Of a stretch of 64,000 bases of DNA, positions 8,841 through 17,982 are shown piece after piece (positions within the stretch are counted from its first letter, which is position 1; every line of letters starts with the position of its first letter). The stretch spans positions 62,001-126,000 of the forward strand of contig SBGP01000103.1 in NCBI GenBank assembly GCA_006226595.1, read 5' to 3'. Below the pieces are notes generated by a model. The model searched no databases. It saw only the letters and a list, made by a program, of their open reading frames with translations, and was not told where the DNA came from. Position numbers and translations under genes: made by a program. Source of the DNA: Deltaproteobacteria bacterium (GTDB lineage: Bacteria; Myxococcota_A; UBA796; GCA-2862545).

Positions 8841-9481
8841 GTCGCTTCTTCCGGACGCGTCGCGGCGAGGGCGGCTTCACGCTGCTCGAGGTGATGATCG
8901 CGCTGTCGATCATGGTGGCGTGCTTCGCCATCCTCCTCAAGAGCCAGGGCAACGCGGTCGTGATGACCCGCGAGTCCCGCTACATCATCACCGCGACCCA
9001 GCTCGCGCAGGAGAAGATGGCCGAGGTCCGCTTCCAGGTCGAGAAGACGGGTGTCTACGACCGGTTGATGACCGAGAACGGCGACTTCGACGACTTCGGC
9101 GACGAGGCGTTCAACCTCGAGTTCGGCGACGAGTTCGAGGACTTCCACTACGAGTGGTGGGTGAGCGAGATGGACCTGGCCATCGCCGGGGACATCTTGT
9201 CGATGGCCGGAGAAGCGGCGGGGGACGAGAGCCAGGACGGCGCCGGTGTGGGCGCGGCGGGAGCGGGCACCGACGCCGTGATGGGAATGCTCTCCGGCGA
9301 CCTGCTCACCCAGCAGATCGGTCGCTACTTCCGCGAGGTCCGCGTCCGCGTGTGGTGGGGCGACAGCAGCAAGGAAGCCGAAGAGCTCGGCAACGAGGTC
9401 GTGCTCATCGGGCACATCTCGGATCCGCGCGGTGGCTTCTCGAACATCAACCCCAACCTCGACGCGTCGGAGGCGAACTGA
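8837..9481 (+). CDS. gspI: Minor pseudopilin GspI
   Basis: A 214-residue minor pseudopilin that with GspJ and GspK forms the tip of the pseudopilus. Cleavage is predicted after Gly13 (GEGG then FTLLEVMIALSIM), with Glu at +5. GspI usually has 120-140 residues; here acidic and Gly/Ala-rich insertions fill the middle (about 75-150). ATGA overlap with gspH and TGATG overlap with gspJ indicate coupled translation. Identity is inferred from order and the FTLLEVMIA signature. Confidence 0.85.
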   Translation: MSRFFRTRRGEGGFTLLEVMIALSIMVACFAILLKSQGNAVVMTRESRYIITATQLAQEKMAEVRFQVEKTGVYDRLMTENGDFDDFGDEAFNLEFGDEFEDFHYEWWVSEMDLAIAGDILSMAGEAAGDESQDGAGVGAAGAGTDAVMGMLSGDLLTQQIGRYFREVRVRVWWGDSSKEAEELGNEVVLIGHISDPRGGFSNINPNLDASEAN

Positions 9482-10164
9482 TGCTCGCCCGCCGCCACCG
9501 CCGAGGCGTGACGATGATCGAGGCCCTCGTGGCCATCAGCATCATCGTGATCATGAGCGGCATCGCCGTGTCGCTGATGGCGAATGCCGTCGAGACGCGA
9601 AAGGTGCTTGCCGAGCGCGACGAGACGACCCGCGCTGCCCGCGTGGTGATGACCACGCTGCGTCGTCAGCTGCAGCTCGCGTACCTGCGCGAGGACACCG
9701 CGGCCGCGGCGACGTTCCAGACCGTGTTCGTCGGCGCGGACGACTCGCCAGACCAGCTGTGGTTCACGAGCCTGTCGCACCAGCGGCTGTACCGGAACAG
9801 CCGTGAGTGTGACCAGACCGAGCTCACCATCTGGGCCGAGCGGGACCCGGACGGCCCCGGCTACATCCTGTACCAGCGCGAGGCGCCGCGGATCGACCAC
9901 GAGCCCGACGAGGACGGACGCGTCCTGCCGCTCGCCTACAACGTGCGCACCTTCGAGCTCCGCTACCTCGACCCGACCACGAACGAGTGGCGGGACGAGT
10001 GGGACACCCGGGGCACGGACACACCGAATCGCCTGCCGCGCGCCGTCCAGATCGGCCTGACCCTGCTCGGTCGCGACGTCGAGGACCCGGACCGTACCGT
10101 GGAGATGCCGTTCTTCACGACCGTCCGCCTCGAGTACGCCGACCCGCTGAAGCAGGAGATCTGA
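9481..10164 (+). CDS. gspJ: Minor pseudopilin GspJ
   Basis: A 227-residue minor pseudopilin with leader cleavage after Gly9 (RRHRRG then VTMIEALVAISII) and Glu at mature position 5. The C-terminal part has the GspJ pattern of beta strands (ELTIWAERD, FELRYLD). Its ATG overlaps the final base of the gspI stop and its stop overlaps the gspK start. The length is normal for the family. Confidence 0.88.
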   Translation: MLARRHRRGVTMIEALVAISIIVIMSGIAVSLMANAVETRKVLAERDETTRAARVVMTTLRRQLQLAYLREDTAAAATFQTVFVGADDSPDQLWFTSLSHQRLYRNSRECDQTELTIWAERDPDGPGYILYQREAPRIDHEPDEDGRVLPLAYNVRTFELRYLDPTTNEWRDEWDTRGTDTPNRLPRAVQIGLTLLGRDVEDPDRTVEMPFFTTVRLEYADPLKQEI

Positions 10165-11465
10165 TGGGCCTGCTTCGCCGGATCTGGCACGAGCTCACCC
10201 GTCCGCGGGGTGTCAGCGCGCATCGCTTCCATCGTGGTGGGCGCGGTTCCCGCTCGGGCGTGGCCCTGCTCCTCGTGCTCACCAACCTGCTGCTGATGAG
10301 CGTGCTCGTCTCCGAGATGACGTACACGGCGAGCGTGCGGGTGAAGCTCGCCGTCCACGAGCGCGACGAGGCCAAGGCCGAGCAGCTCGCGTACACCGGC
10401 GCGCAGCTGTACGAGATCCTGCTCGCGTTCATGGACCAGGCCGGTCGCGCGCTCGGTCAGTACGCCGACATGCTCGGTGTCGACCCGAACAACCTGTGGC
10501 AGGCGCTGCCCTCGGTGAACACGGGGCTCATGCGCATGGTGTTCGTCAGCGGCGGCTCCGTGGACGACGAGGACATGGCTCGCGTCGCGACCGAGGGCCT
10601 CTCCGACGAGGAGGTCGCCGAGAGCCGCGAGGGCGGAAGCGAGCGCGAGCGCAACTTCCTCGACTTCGAGGGCGACTTCCTCGCCGAGCTGATCGACGAA
10701 GACAGCAAGGTCGACGTGTCCGCGATGGCCGCGAGCAATCCTCAGAATCTTTCTGAGCTCATGGCAAATCCCCAGGCGCAGCAGCTCTTTGGGCTGATGG
10801 CTGGCGAGGAGAACGACCGCTTCTTCATCGACAAGGGCATCGAGCGCTGGGAGCTCATCGGCAATCTCGTCGACTGGGTCGACGCCGACGACAACCGCGT
10901 GTGGCAGGGCGGCTCCGAGCAGAACGTGTACGCCAACCTCGCGTCGCCCTACCGTCCGAAGAACGCGACCTTCGACTCGTTCGAGGAAATCCGCCTCGTC
11001 GACGGCTGGCACGACGACGACGTGTGGGAACGCTTCGGGCAGCACCTCACCATCTACGGTGGTGGGCGCATCAACGTGAACTCGGCCCAGCCCGAGGTCA
11101 TCCGCGGCCTGCTCACCGCGTACTGCATGCCCAATGGCATCGCGAACCAGGGGCTGCTCGACCAGGTCATGACCGGGCTCGAGGAGTACCGGCTGCTCAT
11201 CGGGCCGTTCCGGTCGCCGGCGGACTTCATCTCCGCCGCCGAGCAGTACGGCGCCACGTGCAGCAACCCGGGGCAGAGCCAGCAGTCCACCGGACACATC
11301 CGGCAGGCGATCAAGGTCAAGTCCTCCACCTTCCGCGTCACCTCCACCGGCATCGTCGGCGATGCCAAGGTGACCATCACCACGATCATCGACACCGGGC
11401 GCCGCGGGCGCGCGAACAACGGCACCAATCGCCAGTCGAACATCGTCCACTTCAAGATCGAGTAG
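10164..11465 (+). CDS. gspK: Minor pseudopilin GspK (pseudopilus tip)
   Basis: A 433-residue protein with predicted cleavage after Gly32 (GSRSG then VALLLVLTNLLLM). As is usual for GspK, mature position 5 is hydrophobic (Leu) rather than Glu, which fits its position at the tip. The large insertion domain after the first helix is present. It includes the NVNSAQPEVI segment, the helix-hairpin-helix-like motif found in GspK. The leader is unusually long. It is followed after six bases by gspL. Confidence 0.9.
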   Translation: MGLLRRIWHELTRPRGVSAHRFHRGGRGSRSGVALLLVLTNLLLMSVLVSEMTYTASVRVKLAVHERDEAKAEQLAYTGAQLYEILLAFMDQAGRALGQYADMLGVDPNNLWQALPSVNTGLMRMVFVSGGSVDDEDMARVATEGLSDEEVAESREGGSERERNFLDFEGDFLAELIDEDSKVDVSAMAASNPQNLSELMANPQAQQLFGLMAGEENDRFFIDKGIERWELIGNLVDWVDADDNRVWQGGSEQNVYANLASPYRPKNATFDSFEEIRLVDGWHDDDVWERFGQHLTIYGGGRINVNSAQPEVIRGLLTAYCMPNGIANQGLLDQVMTGLEEYRLLIGPFRSPADFISAAEQYGATCSNPGQSQQSTGHIRQAIKVKSSTFRVTSTGIVGDAKVTITTIIDTGRRGRANNGTNRQSNIVHFKIE

Positions 11466-11471
11466 TCCCCC

Positions 11472-13037
11472 ATGGCACGCATCATCGCGCTCGACCTCGG
11501 CGCGCACAGCATCAAGGCCACGGTCTTCGAGCTCTCCGGAAGGCGACTCGAGCTCCAGGACCGGGTGAGTGCGCCGGTGCCCCAGGATGGCAGTGAGATC
11601 CCCGGGCGCGAGGCCCGACTCGCCGCTCTCGACGCACTGCTCGAGGAGAACGCCCGCTGGAAGGCGCCTGGCAACGACATCGGCGTCGTCTTCCCCAGCG
11701 AGGACGCGGTCCTGCACCGCATGACCGTGCCGTTCACCGACCAGGCCCAGATCGAGCAGACCCTGCCGTTCGCGGTCGAGGAAGAGGTGCCGTTCGACGT
11801 CGACGACATGGTCCTCGGCTGGCGTGCCATCAGCAAGGACTCGGGCACGACGTGCCTCGTGGCTCTCGCGCGCGAAGACCGCGTTGCCGGCCTGCTCGCC
11901 GACATGGCGGCCCGCCAGGTGGATCCGCGACTGCTGCAGGTCGATGGCGATCTGCTCGGCTACTTCGGCGGCGAGGCGCCCATCGCCATCGTCGATGTCG
12001 GCCACGCTCGCACGCTGATCACGGTGGCTCGCGGAGGCCAGACGCTCGCCGCGCGCAGCGTGGACGTCGGTGGCTGGCACTTCACCCAGGCCATCGCCGA
12101 GGCGCTGGAGTGTTCGTGGGCGGAGGCCGAGCGGCTCAAGCACGACGCGGCGACGGACGGCGCCAGTGGCTCGCACCTGCCGCCCGAGGCGGCCCGCGCG
12201 GTCGATGCCCAGATGGGCCTGCTGCTGGCCGGTATCCGCTCCGCGCTGATCACCGTCGAGGATGCCCTCGGCGTCGAGCTCTCCGCGGTCCAGGTCGCGG
12301 GAGGCGGCGCACGCCTCGCGCCCTTCACCGACTACCTTCGCCAGGACCTCGGCCTCGAGGTCGTGCCCCTGCACGAGCCCTCTGGAGAGCCCGTTCCCGG
12401 CCCGTACGCGGCGACGCATGCCCTCGGGATGCAGCTCGGCGGCCGTGGCAAGGGTGCCATCGACCTCCGCGTCGAGAGCTTCGCGTACCGCGGCGGCACT
12501 GACATCCTGAAGACCGTGGGCCTCGGTTCCGGCGTGGTGACTGCGGTGTTCATGCTCGCGGCCGCAGCGGTGTTCGTGCTGCAGTACTCGCAGATCTACA
12601 GCGAGCAGAGCGAGATGGACGCGCTCATCCGCGACTACACCGTGCGCACCTTCGACGGGGTCACGGCCTCGCAGATCACCGACTCGACCCGCGCGGTGGC
12701 GCTAGCGGCGGCGGTCACCGAGGATGCGGCGCAGCGCGCCCGCGTGCTCGGCAGCGTGGACGGCAAGCCGCCGACCATCGATCTGCTTCACGGCATCACC
12801 AACGCGTTCCCGAAGCCCGACGAGGTGACCGTGGACGTGTCCGAGCTGTACATCACGCCGTCGACGGTGACGCTCGACGCCGAGGTCGACGGCTACACCG
12901 AGGCCGCGGCGGTCGAGGCGGCGCTCAAGTCGGACAAGCGCTTCGCCGAGGCGAGCAAGGGCGAAGACAAGCGAAAGCGGGAGAAGGTGCTGTTCACCAT
13001 CACCATCCCGCTCTCCGACGACGGCGAGGAGGGCTGA
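11472..13037 (+). CDS. gspL: Type II secretion protein GspL
   Basis: GspL recruits the GspE ATPase to the membrane. The 521-residue product has an actin-like cytoplasmic region (about 1-335, opening IIALDLGAHSIKATVF, with VAIVDVGH-type and VAGGGARLAPF-type nucleotide-fold motifs). A single transmembrane helix (about 350-370) and a periplasmic domain of about 150 residues follow. The cytoplasmic part resembles PilM. It is one base from gspM. Confidence 0.88.
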   Translation: MARIIALDLGAHSIKATVFELSGRRLELQDRVSAPVPQDGSEIPGREARLAALDALLEENARWKAPGNDIGVVFPSEDAVLHRMTVPFTDQAQIEQTLPFAVEEEVPFDVDDMVLGWRAISKDSGTTCLVALAREDRVAGLLADMAARQVDPRLLQVDGDLLGYFGGEAPIAIVDVGHARTLITVARGGQTLAARSVDVGGWHFTQAIAEALECSWAEAERLKHDAATDGASGSHLPPEAARAVDAQMGLLLAGIRSALITVEDALGVELSAVQVAGGGARLAPFTDYLRQDLGLEVVPLHEPSGEPVPGPYAATHALGMQLGGRGKGAIDLRVESFAYRGGTDILKTVGLGSGVVTAVFMLAAAAVFVLQYSQIYSEQSEMDALIRDYTVRTFDGVTASQITDSTRAVALAAAVTEDAAQRARVLGSVDGKPPTIDLLHGITNAFPKPDEVTVDVSELYITPSTVTLDAEVDGYTEAAAVEAALKSDKRFAEASKGEDKRKREKVLFTITIPLSDDGEEG

Positions 13038-13038
13038 C

Positions 13039-13593
13039 ATGGCCGAGAACACGGGAATCCTGGCTTCGCTCGAGACGCTCGATCGGCGTCAGCGCATGCT
13101 GCTCTCCGGGCTCATCGTCTTCGTCGCCCTCGTGGTGAACGGCGGCGTCGCGCTCGTGGTCAAAGGCGTGCTCGACGATGCGGCCAGCCGGGTGACCCTG
13201 CAGAAGGAGAAGTTCGACACCCTTCAGGATCTCGGGCAGGAGTACGCCACGGCGATGGCACAGATCGAGGCCGCCGAGAAGCGGGGCTCGCAGTTCGCCG
13301 GACAGGCGCTGCCCGCCTACCTCGAGCGCGTTGCGAAGAAGATCGGCGTCGACGAGCAGCTCTCCGTCACCCGCACGGGCTCCGAGGAGAGTGGGGGCGT
13401 CACCCAGACCCGGTACAAGGTCGAGCTCAAGCAGATCGCCCTCGATCTCGGGCTGAACCTCATCCACGAGATGGAGACTAGCGGTTACCCGCTGGACATC
13501 GAGACGTCGCGCATCCGCACCAACAAGCGCCGCGACGAGACCTGGTACACCTTCACGTTCGAGGTCGTCACCTTCACCCTGGAGGGCGCGTGA
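13039..13593 (+). CDS. gspM: Type II secretion protein GspM
   Basis: A 184-residue bitopic inner-membrane protein with a short cytoplasmic N-terminus, one transmembrane helix (about 20-42), a coiled-coil segment and a small ferredoxin-like periplasmic domain. GspM pairs with GspL in the platform. Identification relies on the position between gspL and gspN and on topology, because GspM sequences are poorly conserved. Its stop overlaps the GTG start of gspN. Confidence 0.8.
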   Translation: MAENTGILASLETLDRRQRMLLSGLIVFVALVVNGGVALVVKGVLDDAASRVTLQKEKFDTLQDLGQEYATAMAQIEAAEKRGSQFAGQALPAYLERVAKKIGVDEQLSVTRTGSEESGGVTQTRYKVELKQIALDLGLNLIHEMETSGYPLDIETSRIRTNKRRDETWYTFTFEVVTFTLEGA

Positions 13594-14768
13594 TCAAGCG
13601 CGTCGGTATCGGCTTCGCGGCCGCCCTGTGGTTCGTCTTCGCCTTCTGGGCGGTGTACCGCCTCACGTTCCCGAGCGCGGCGGTGGCCGAGCGGCTCGCG
13701 TGGGAGGCCCAGGAGCGAGGTGGGGTGTCGCTGACCATGGCGAGCTCGCACCCCTGGTGGGCGGGACTCGGCGGCACCGAGGTCAAGCTCGGCAGCATCG
13801 ACCGCCGGACCAAGGCCGTGACCCCGATGCTCGAGGCCGATGGTGTGCGCGCTCGCATCGGTCTGTTCGGCCTGCTCACCGGCAGCGCCCGCATCACGGG
13901 TGACCTGACCATGGGTGACGGTGGCATCGACTTCTACGTGGATGCCGCGCAGGGCGACAAGGACGTCGAGATCCGCAGCGCCGAGATCGAGGCTATCGGC
14001 TTCCCGATCAGCGCGTTCCCTCCAGTCCAGGGCATGTCGCTCGTCGGGAAAGGCGGCTTCGACCTCTCGGTCGAGCTCGAGGCGCCCGAGGGCATGAACA
14101 AGGCCGACGGCCACGTGAAGCTCGGTGGCCAGAACGTGATCATCGAGGACGTGGCAGGAACGGGCGGCATGCTCGCGACCTTCGGCGTGATGCCCATGGT
14201 CCTCGACGAGGTCGACATCGACCTGCAGTTCGTCTCGGGCAAGGGGCGCATGGAGGCGGGCCGCATCGCGTCGACCCTCGCGGATGTGGACATCGCCGGC
14301 ACCGTGACCCTCGCCAAGCGGCTCGACCGCGCGAAGTGCGACCTCACCGTCGAGATCCGTCCGAAGGAGGACATGCCCGCCCAGGTCCTGTCGCTGATGA
14401 AGGCCGCCAAGCAGCCCGGCGAGTCCTACAAGTACAAGATGAGCGGCGTGTGCTCGCGCGCCTCGTTCACGCCCGTGCGTGTGGGTGGTGGCGCTGCAGC
14501 GGCGCGTGCCCGTCCGACGCGCCGTCGTCCCAACAACAACGGCGCTGCGAACAACCCGGTGGCGGGTGGCAAGCCCACGCGTCCGACCGCGGACCTCGGC
14601 GAGCCCGTGCGTGCCTCGCGTCCGCCGGCGATTGCCGGCGGTGTGGCCGTCCCGCCGCCCTCCGACGCGGAGCCCGAGGAAATCGAGGACGAAGAGATCC
14701 TCGAGGACGAGGAGCTTCTCGAGGAAGAGCTCGAGGTCGGCGACGACGAGGCCCCTGCGGACTACTGA
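13590..14768 (+). CDS. gspN: Type II secretion protein GspN
   Basis: A 392-residue protein with an N-terminal membrane anchor (about 5-27) and a beta-rich periplasmic domain to about residue 295. That domain has the AsmA-like repeats usual for GspN (GKGGFDLSVELEAPEG, LADVDIAGTVTLA). The remaining 100 residues look disordered: an Arg/Asn/Pro-rich stretch, then a strongly acidic tail (EEIEDEEILEDEELLEEE). It is the last gene of the operon. The acidic tail parallels the one on GspD. Confidence 0.8.
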   Translation: MIKRVGIGFAAALWFVFAFWAVYRLTFPSAAVAERLAWEAQERGGVSLTMASSHPWWAGLGGTEVKLGSIDRRTKAVTPMLEADGVRARIGLFGLLTGSARITGDLTMGDGGIDFYVDAAQGDKDVEIRSAEIEAIGFPISAFPPVQGMSLVGKGGFDLSVELEAPEGMNKADGHVKLGGQNVIIEDVAGTGGMLATFGVMPMVLDEVDIDLQFVSGKGRMEAGRIASTLADVDIAGTVTLAKRLDRAKCDLTVEIRPKEDMPAQVLSLMKAAKQPGESYKYKMSGVCSRASFTPVRVGGGAAAARARPTRRRPNNNGAANNPVAGGKPTRPTADLGEPVRASRPPAIAGGVAVPPPSDAEPEEIEDEEILEDEELLEEELEVGDDEAPADY

Positions 14769-14839
14769 TTCGCGTGTCGTGCGGCTTCGCCCCGAGACGG
14801 TAGTCGACGGGCGAGTGCCGCGGCAGTAGGCTGGGCGCG

Positions 14840-17173
14840 ATGAACCAGAGCCTGGAATCGCTGCTCGACGAAGCGCTCGGCGGTCGCACGACCCAGCTGT
14901 GGGAGGCGTTCGTCGCCGAGCGAAAGCTCACCGACGTCGATGCCTTCGTCGTGTGGCTCCGCGATCAGCGGCAGGTCGATGCGGACACGGCGCGCAAGCT
15001 GCTGCTGGTCACCCGGCTCGAGGTGTTCAGCGACTCCCAGACGGAGGCCACGTTCAGTGACGCGGGGCCGTTCGACAGTGGCTTCGCGATCACCAATCCC
15101 ATCCTCGCACCCGAGGGCAGCGGTCACACCCGGCTCGCCAACCTCGGGTCCGGCGCCATGGGTGAGGTGTACCTGGTTCGCGACGAGAGCCTGCGACGCA
15201 AGGTGGCCCTCAAGCGCATCACCCGGCGGGCGGCGGGCAACCGAATCCTCGCGTCGCGCTTCCTCACCGAAGCCCAGATCACGGCTCAGCTCGAGCACCC
15301 GAACATCATTCCGGTGCATGCGTTCGAGCGCGATGAACAGGGGCATCCCGCGTATACGATGAAGCTGATCCAGGGCCAGACCCTGAAGCAGTTTCTGAGG
15401 GTCTGTCGCGAGTACTACGAGCGCGGCGAAGAGCCCGAAGAAGACTACGCGTTGCCCGCGCGGCTAGAGGCCTTCCTCAAGGTCTGCGATGCCATGGCCT
15501 ATGCCCACGACCGCGGCGTGCTCCATCGCGACCTCAAGCCCGACAACATCATGCTCGGTCCCTTCGGCGAGGTCGTCGTCATGGACTGGGGCATCGCGCG
15601 CATCATGGGCTCGCCGGAGCAGAAGATCGAGACGCTGACCGGTCTCGAGACGCTGTCGGACAAGACCCACCTCACGCGGCTTGGTCAGGCGCTCGGCACG
15701 CCGGCGTACATGTCGCCGGAGCAGGCGCTCGGCGAGAACAACCGCCTCGACGGACGCAGCGATCTCGTGGCCCTGGGCCTCATCCTCTACGAGCTGCTCA
15801 CGCTCGAGCGCGCGTACCAGGCGCAGACGCCGGTGACGCTGCTCACGCAGGCTCAGGAAGCGGACGTGCCGCCGGTCCACGCGAAACTCGCGGGTCTGCG
15901 GGTGCCTCGCGAGCTCGCGGCCATCGTGCGCAAGGCGACCGCCCGTCGTCCGAACGATCGCTACGAGTCGGTGGACGCGTTCGCCGACGACATCCGCCGT
16001 TACCTGCGCGGTGACGAGGTGATCGCGTCGCCGGACTCCGGGATTCAGAAGTTCGCGCGCTTCGTGGGGCGTCACCGCCAGCTCACCTTGTTCGCCCTGG
16101 TCGGCATGGCTCTGTTCTCGGGCCTCGTGGCCCTGGGAGGTGCGGTGCGGGTACAGGCGGAGCAGGCGGCCGCGCAGCGGCGCGAGGCCCAGCTTCTCGA
16201 CCTGCTCGGCACCGTCGGGGGCCACGCCCACCGGGTCGACGCACAGCTCACGCGCTACACGGCGCTGCTCGAGGGGCTCGGCGCCTCGGCGCGGGCATCC
16301 CTGACCATGCCGGTGAGCGAGCCGGTGCCGGTGTTTCGAAATGCGGACTTCGCGGTCGCGGAGACGGCGCCGGCCGACGCCTTCGAGTCGGACCGATACT
16401 GGCAGCGGGTCAGCTTCGGCCATCCCGTGCTCAAGCTCGCGCCCGAGGTCGACGCCGAGGGCGTCCAGACCCGGATGCAGCAGCTCGCGAGGGTCCAGCC
16501 GGCGTTTCGCGAGCTGTTCCTCCGTTCCCACGACGAGGCCTCCGCGCGGCAGAGCCCGACCGAGAGCGAGGCACTGCTCCGGTCGCAGCGGGTGCCGGTC
16601 GTGTGGTCCTACGTGGCAGTCGAGGACGGCATCCACACGTCCTACCCCGGCCACGGCGGCTACCCTGAGGCCTACGACCCGCGCGCGCGCCCCTGGTATC
16701 GCGCAGCGGTCGAGCTCGACGGACCCCACTGGGGGGCCCCCTACGTGGATATCAACGGTCTGGGGCTCATCCTGCCGTGCAACCTCGCGCTACGCGACCA
16801 CGATGGCAAGCTTCTCGGCGTCGCTGGACTCGAGCTCACGTTCGGACGGGTGATCCGCGACCTCGTGCGCCCTGACGAGGTGGTCGGCGCGGTCGAGGCG
16901 TACCTCGTCGATCGGGAGGGCAAGATCATCGTCTCGTCCGAAGACGAGGGCGATGACGCCGAGCGGGGCACCGACCTGAGTGAAGCGGCCGAGCTCACGC
17001 CGTTCCCCGTGGCCAACGTCGTCGCGCTCTCGGCGGAACAGTCGTCGGGCACGTGGGTCGAGGGCGACGAGCTGTACGCGTGGACCCGGCTGGTCACGAT
17101 CGACTGGACCTATGTCGTCCGCGGCCCGGCCCAGCCGATGATCGAGGGCCGGCGCGGCGCTCAAGGGGAGTAG
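14840..17173 (+). CDS. Membrane Ser/Thr protein kinase with C-terminal dCache sensor
   Basis: A 777-residue PknB-type kinase. After about 95 leading residues comes the kinase domain: glycine loop LGSGAMGEVYLV (about 101), catalytic VALKR, HRDLKPDN (about 227), DWG in place of DFG (about 247), and GTPAYMSPEQA. A single transmembrane helix (about 413-435) follows. The outside portion (about 440-770) is a double Cache domain, recognised by the YDPRARPWYRAA motif (about 611) and the downstream WGAPYVDINGLG segment. It probably phosphorylates cytoplasmic targets in response to a small periplasmic ligand. The last 13 bases overlap the convergent lipoprotein gene. Confidence 0.88.
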   Translation: MNQSLESLLDEALGGRTTQLWEAFVAERKLTDVDAFVVWLRDQRQVDADTARKLLLVTRLEVFSDSQTEATFSDAGPFDSGFAITNPILAPEGSGHTRLANLGSGAMGEVYLVRDESLRRKVALKRITRRAAGNRILASRFLTEAQITAQLEHPNIIPVHAFERDEQGHPAYTMKLIQGQTLKQFLRVCREYYERGEEPEEDYALPARLEAFLKVCDAMAYAHDRGVLHRDLKPDNIMLGPFGEVVVMDWGIARIMGSPEQKIETLTGLETLSDKTHLTRLGQALGTPAYMSPEQALGENNRLDGRSDLVALGLILYELLTLERAYQAQTPVTLLTQAQEADVPPVHAKLAGLRVPRELAAIVRKATARRPNDRYESVDAFADDIRRYLRGDEVIASPDSGIQKFARFVGRHRQLTLFALVGMALFSGLVALGGAVRVQAEQAAAQRREAQLLDLLGTVGGHAHRVDAQLTRYTALLEGLGASARASLTMPVSEPVPVFRNADFAVAETAPADAFESDRYWQRVSFGHPVLKLAPEVDAEGVQTRMQQLARVQPAFRELFLRSHDEASARQSPTESEALLRSQRVPVVWSYVAVEDGIHTSYPGHGGYPEAYDPRARPWYRAAVELDGPHWGAPYVDINGLGLILPCNLALRDHDGKLLGVAGLELTFGRVIRDLVRPDEVVGAVEAYLVDREGKIIVSSEDEGDDAERGTDLSEAAELTPFPVANVVALSAEQSSGTWVEGDELYAWTRLVTIDWTYVVRGPAQPMIEGRRGAQGE

Positions 17174-17877
17174 AGCGTGTCCGCGGTGCGCTGCTGCTGC
17201 CCGCTGATGAAGGCCTCGTCCCACGCGGTGTCGGCGGTGCCGACCCGCACCCGCGACAGCTGGAACTCGAGGGTGCACGACTCGGGCGACTCGGTGTTGT
17301 TCGGCTCGAGCACCGAGGTGTCGAAGGTCACGCTGCCGCTGTCGGCGTCGAGCTCCTCGCGGTAGGTCGCGATGCACGGACCCTCGACGCGCAGCGCCAT
17401 CTCATCGCTGGTGCCCGACGGCGACCACGTGATCGTCACGGTCTCGGCGGCACCGACCGTCTCGGGGAGGGCGTCGAGATCGAAGGCCTCGGGGAGCGAA
17501 GCCGTGGAGGAGGGGGCGCCGGCATCGACCTCCCGGTCGAGGTCGAAGGTGTACTCCTGGTTCGGCTCGTCGCCGTCGAAGACCGTGCGGTAGCGGTGCA
17601 GAGCGACGAGGTCCTCGGCGTTGAGCTCGACCTCCTCGGGGCCATCCGCTCCCTCGCGGCTCACGGTGAATCGGTCGGCTCCCGTGAGCTCGACGAAGGT
17701 CGTGCCGTTGAGGCCACCGGTCCTGAGGATGGACTCGGCGGTGGTCTGGCCGTCGCCCGTCGCGAACACGAGCATCTCGGCGCTGATCTCGTCGGTCTGG
17801 AGGTCCTGGCTGGCGATCTCCTCGCAGCCGGTCAGGGCAGCGATGGCGAGAGCGGCGAGGAAGAGGGGGCGGTGCAT
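17161..17877 (-). CDS. Lipoprotein of unknown function
   Basis: A 238-residue protein with a classical lipoprotein signal (lipobox ALTGC, Cys18). The mature part is acidic and beta-rich with two conserved-looking cysteines (EGPCIATY and PESCTLEF) that could form a disulphide. No family is recognised. The 3' end overlaps the kinase gene tail to tail by 13 bases, so no terminator fits between them. It is separated from pabB by about 105 bases, which hold no motif I can name. Confidence 0.6.
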   Translation of the reverse strand: MHRPLFLAALAIAALTGCEEIASQDLQTDEISAEMLVFATGDGQTTAESILRTGGLNGTTFVELTGADRFTVSREGADGPEEVELNAEDLVALHRYRTVFDGDEPNQEYTFDLDREVDAGAPSSTASLPEAFDLDALPETVGAAETVTITWSPSGTSDEMALRVEGPCIATYREELDADSGSVTFDTSVLEPNNTESPESCTLEFQLSRVRVGTADTAWDEAFISGQQQRTADTLYSP

Positions 17878-17982
17878 GAGGACTCCAGGGAGGCGGTCGG
17901 AACTTCGGGCCGCGGGTGCGCGGTGTAGCCGTTAAACGATGGGCCGCGCGAGGGCATTCACTCCCTCTGACACCGAGGACGC

